From Collinsella sp. (GTDB lineage: Bacteria; Actinomycetota; Coriobacteriia; Coriobacteriales; Coriobacteriaceae), in the NCBI GenBank assembly GCA_019414245.1, contig DXMK01000008.1, positions 45,528 to 109,527 on the forward strand: a stretch of DNA of 64,000 bases. The letters are read 5' to 3'. Under the pieces are notes generated by a model. That model did not search any database. It was not told where the DNA came from and saw only the letters and a program-made list of their open reading frames with translations. The position numbers and the translations under genes are program-made. Each line of letters starts with the position of its first letter. The first letter of the stretch is position 1. Shown in pieces: positions 63,724 through 64,000 of the stretch.

Positions 63724-64000
63724 CTTCTCTATATATAAGAACGCTTGGCGAACAAAACCTGCCTTTTACCGACGGGAAACAAATAGCTGATGCTTTTGGA
63801 GTAAAGTGGCGCTCCAGAGATGACCGATGCCTTAACACCTATAAACCAGCTGGTCATCGCCAATATCAGAAGCCAATGCTTCAGTTTTAGCCTCAGTGAT
63901 GCGACTTAGGGACCTATTCATTTGTGAACAAAATATGGAGTGCGCGATTCCCGCCCACGGCGCCCCTCCGGTCTGGCAATATATCTCCTTGCCGCGCGGC
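63724..64000. other. Right edge, no complete gene seen
   Basis: A short plus-strand frame (about 63737-63885) encodes LPFTDGKQIADAFGVKWRSRDD and stops without a visible start; possibly the tail of a broken gene. The last 100 bases hold nothing I can identify. Confidence 0.35.

Overview
The window is a chromosome segment around the replication origin of a high-GC Gram-positive bacterium. Gene content and order fit the Coriobacteriia, most likely a Collinsella-like gut species: dnaA-dnaN-recF-DUF721-gyrB-gyrA on one strand and rpmH-rnpA-yidD-yidC-khpB-rsmG-parA-parB on the other, sortase-anchored pilins and adhesins, paired WYL regulators and a TSCPD protein. The species name is an inference from gene content, not from a database search.

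Layout. Left of about 33.5 kb most genes are on the minus strand; right of it most are on the plus strand. The switch point lies between a GHKL-ATPase gene and rpmH, and it carries repeated TGTTGAAAA-type 9-mers that look like a lineage-specific DnaA box. Three perfect parS sites precede parA, and parS-like sites also lie inside dnaA and beside rlmN. From the left: an ABC exporter, a Nudix hydrolase, purD, purA and dnaB, then the ribosomal cluster rplI-rpsR-ssb-rpsF (0-9.2 kb); two tRNA-Ser genes (9.7-9.9 kb); a TRIC-type channel and a bactofilin-like membrane protein (10.3-12.2 kb); a two-gene pilus locus whose second gene has an in-frame UGA (12.5-17.8 kb); typA and three small genes (18.2-21.5 kb); tRNA-Ile/Ala/Ile (21.7-22.0 kb); gyrA, flanked by two large palindromes, then gyrB, the DUF721 gene, recF, dnaN, dnaA and the GHKL ATPase (22.3-33.5 kb).

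Right of the origin come the rpmH-to-parB cluster (33.8-38.9 kb); rlmN, ddl, a DnaQ-DinG fusion and two WYL regulators (39-46 kb); an M28-like membrane protein split by a long disordered insert, and a small membrane protein (46.2-49.6 kb); a thioester-domain LPXTG adhesin (49.7-53.1 kb); tRNA-Gly; purB, a TSCPD protein, a Tat lipoprotein, a two-component system, purC, a membrane protein and an M29 aminopeptidase (53.9-62.3 kb); tRNA-Lys; and a TraX-like gene in an AT-richer island (62.6-63.4 kb).

How the parts work together: replication initiation, elongation and supercoiling (dnaA, dnaN, recF, gyrAB, dnaB, ssb, DUF721/DciA-like), chromosome segregation (parABS), ribosome and membrane-protein biogenesis (rpmH, rnpA, yidD, yidC, rsmG), and scattered purine synthesis genes (purA, purB, purC, purD). 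Three predicted cell-wall-anchored surface proteins occur without any sortase gene in the window.

The most unusual structure is a recurring element just downstream of three tRNAs (Ser-CGA, Gly-CCC, Lys-UUU). After the tRNA terminator comes an inverted copy of that tRNA's own T-arm or 3' end, a conserved core, three short hairpins, and then a direct copy of the same tRNA's 3' end. I do not recognise it as a described element.
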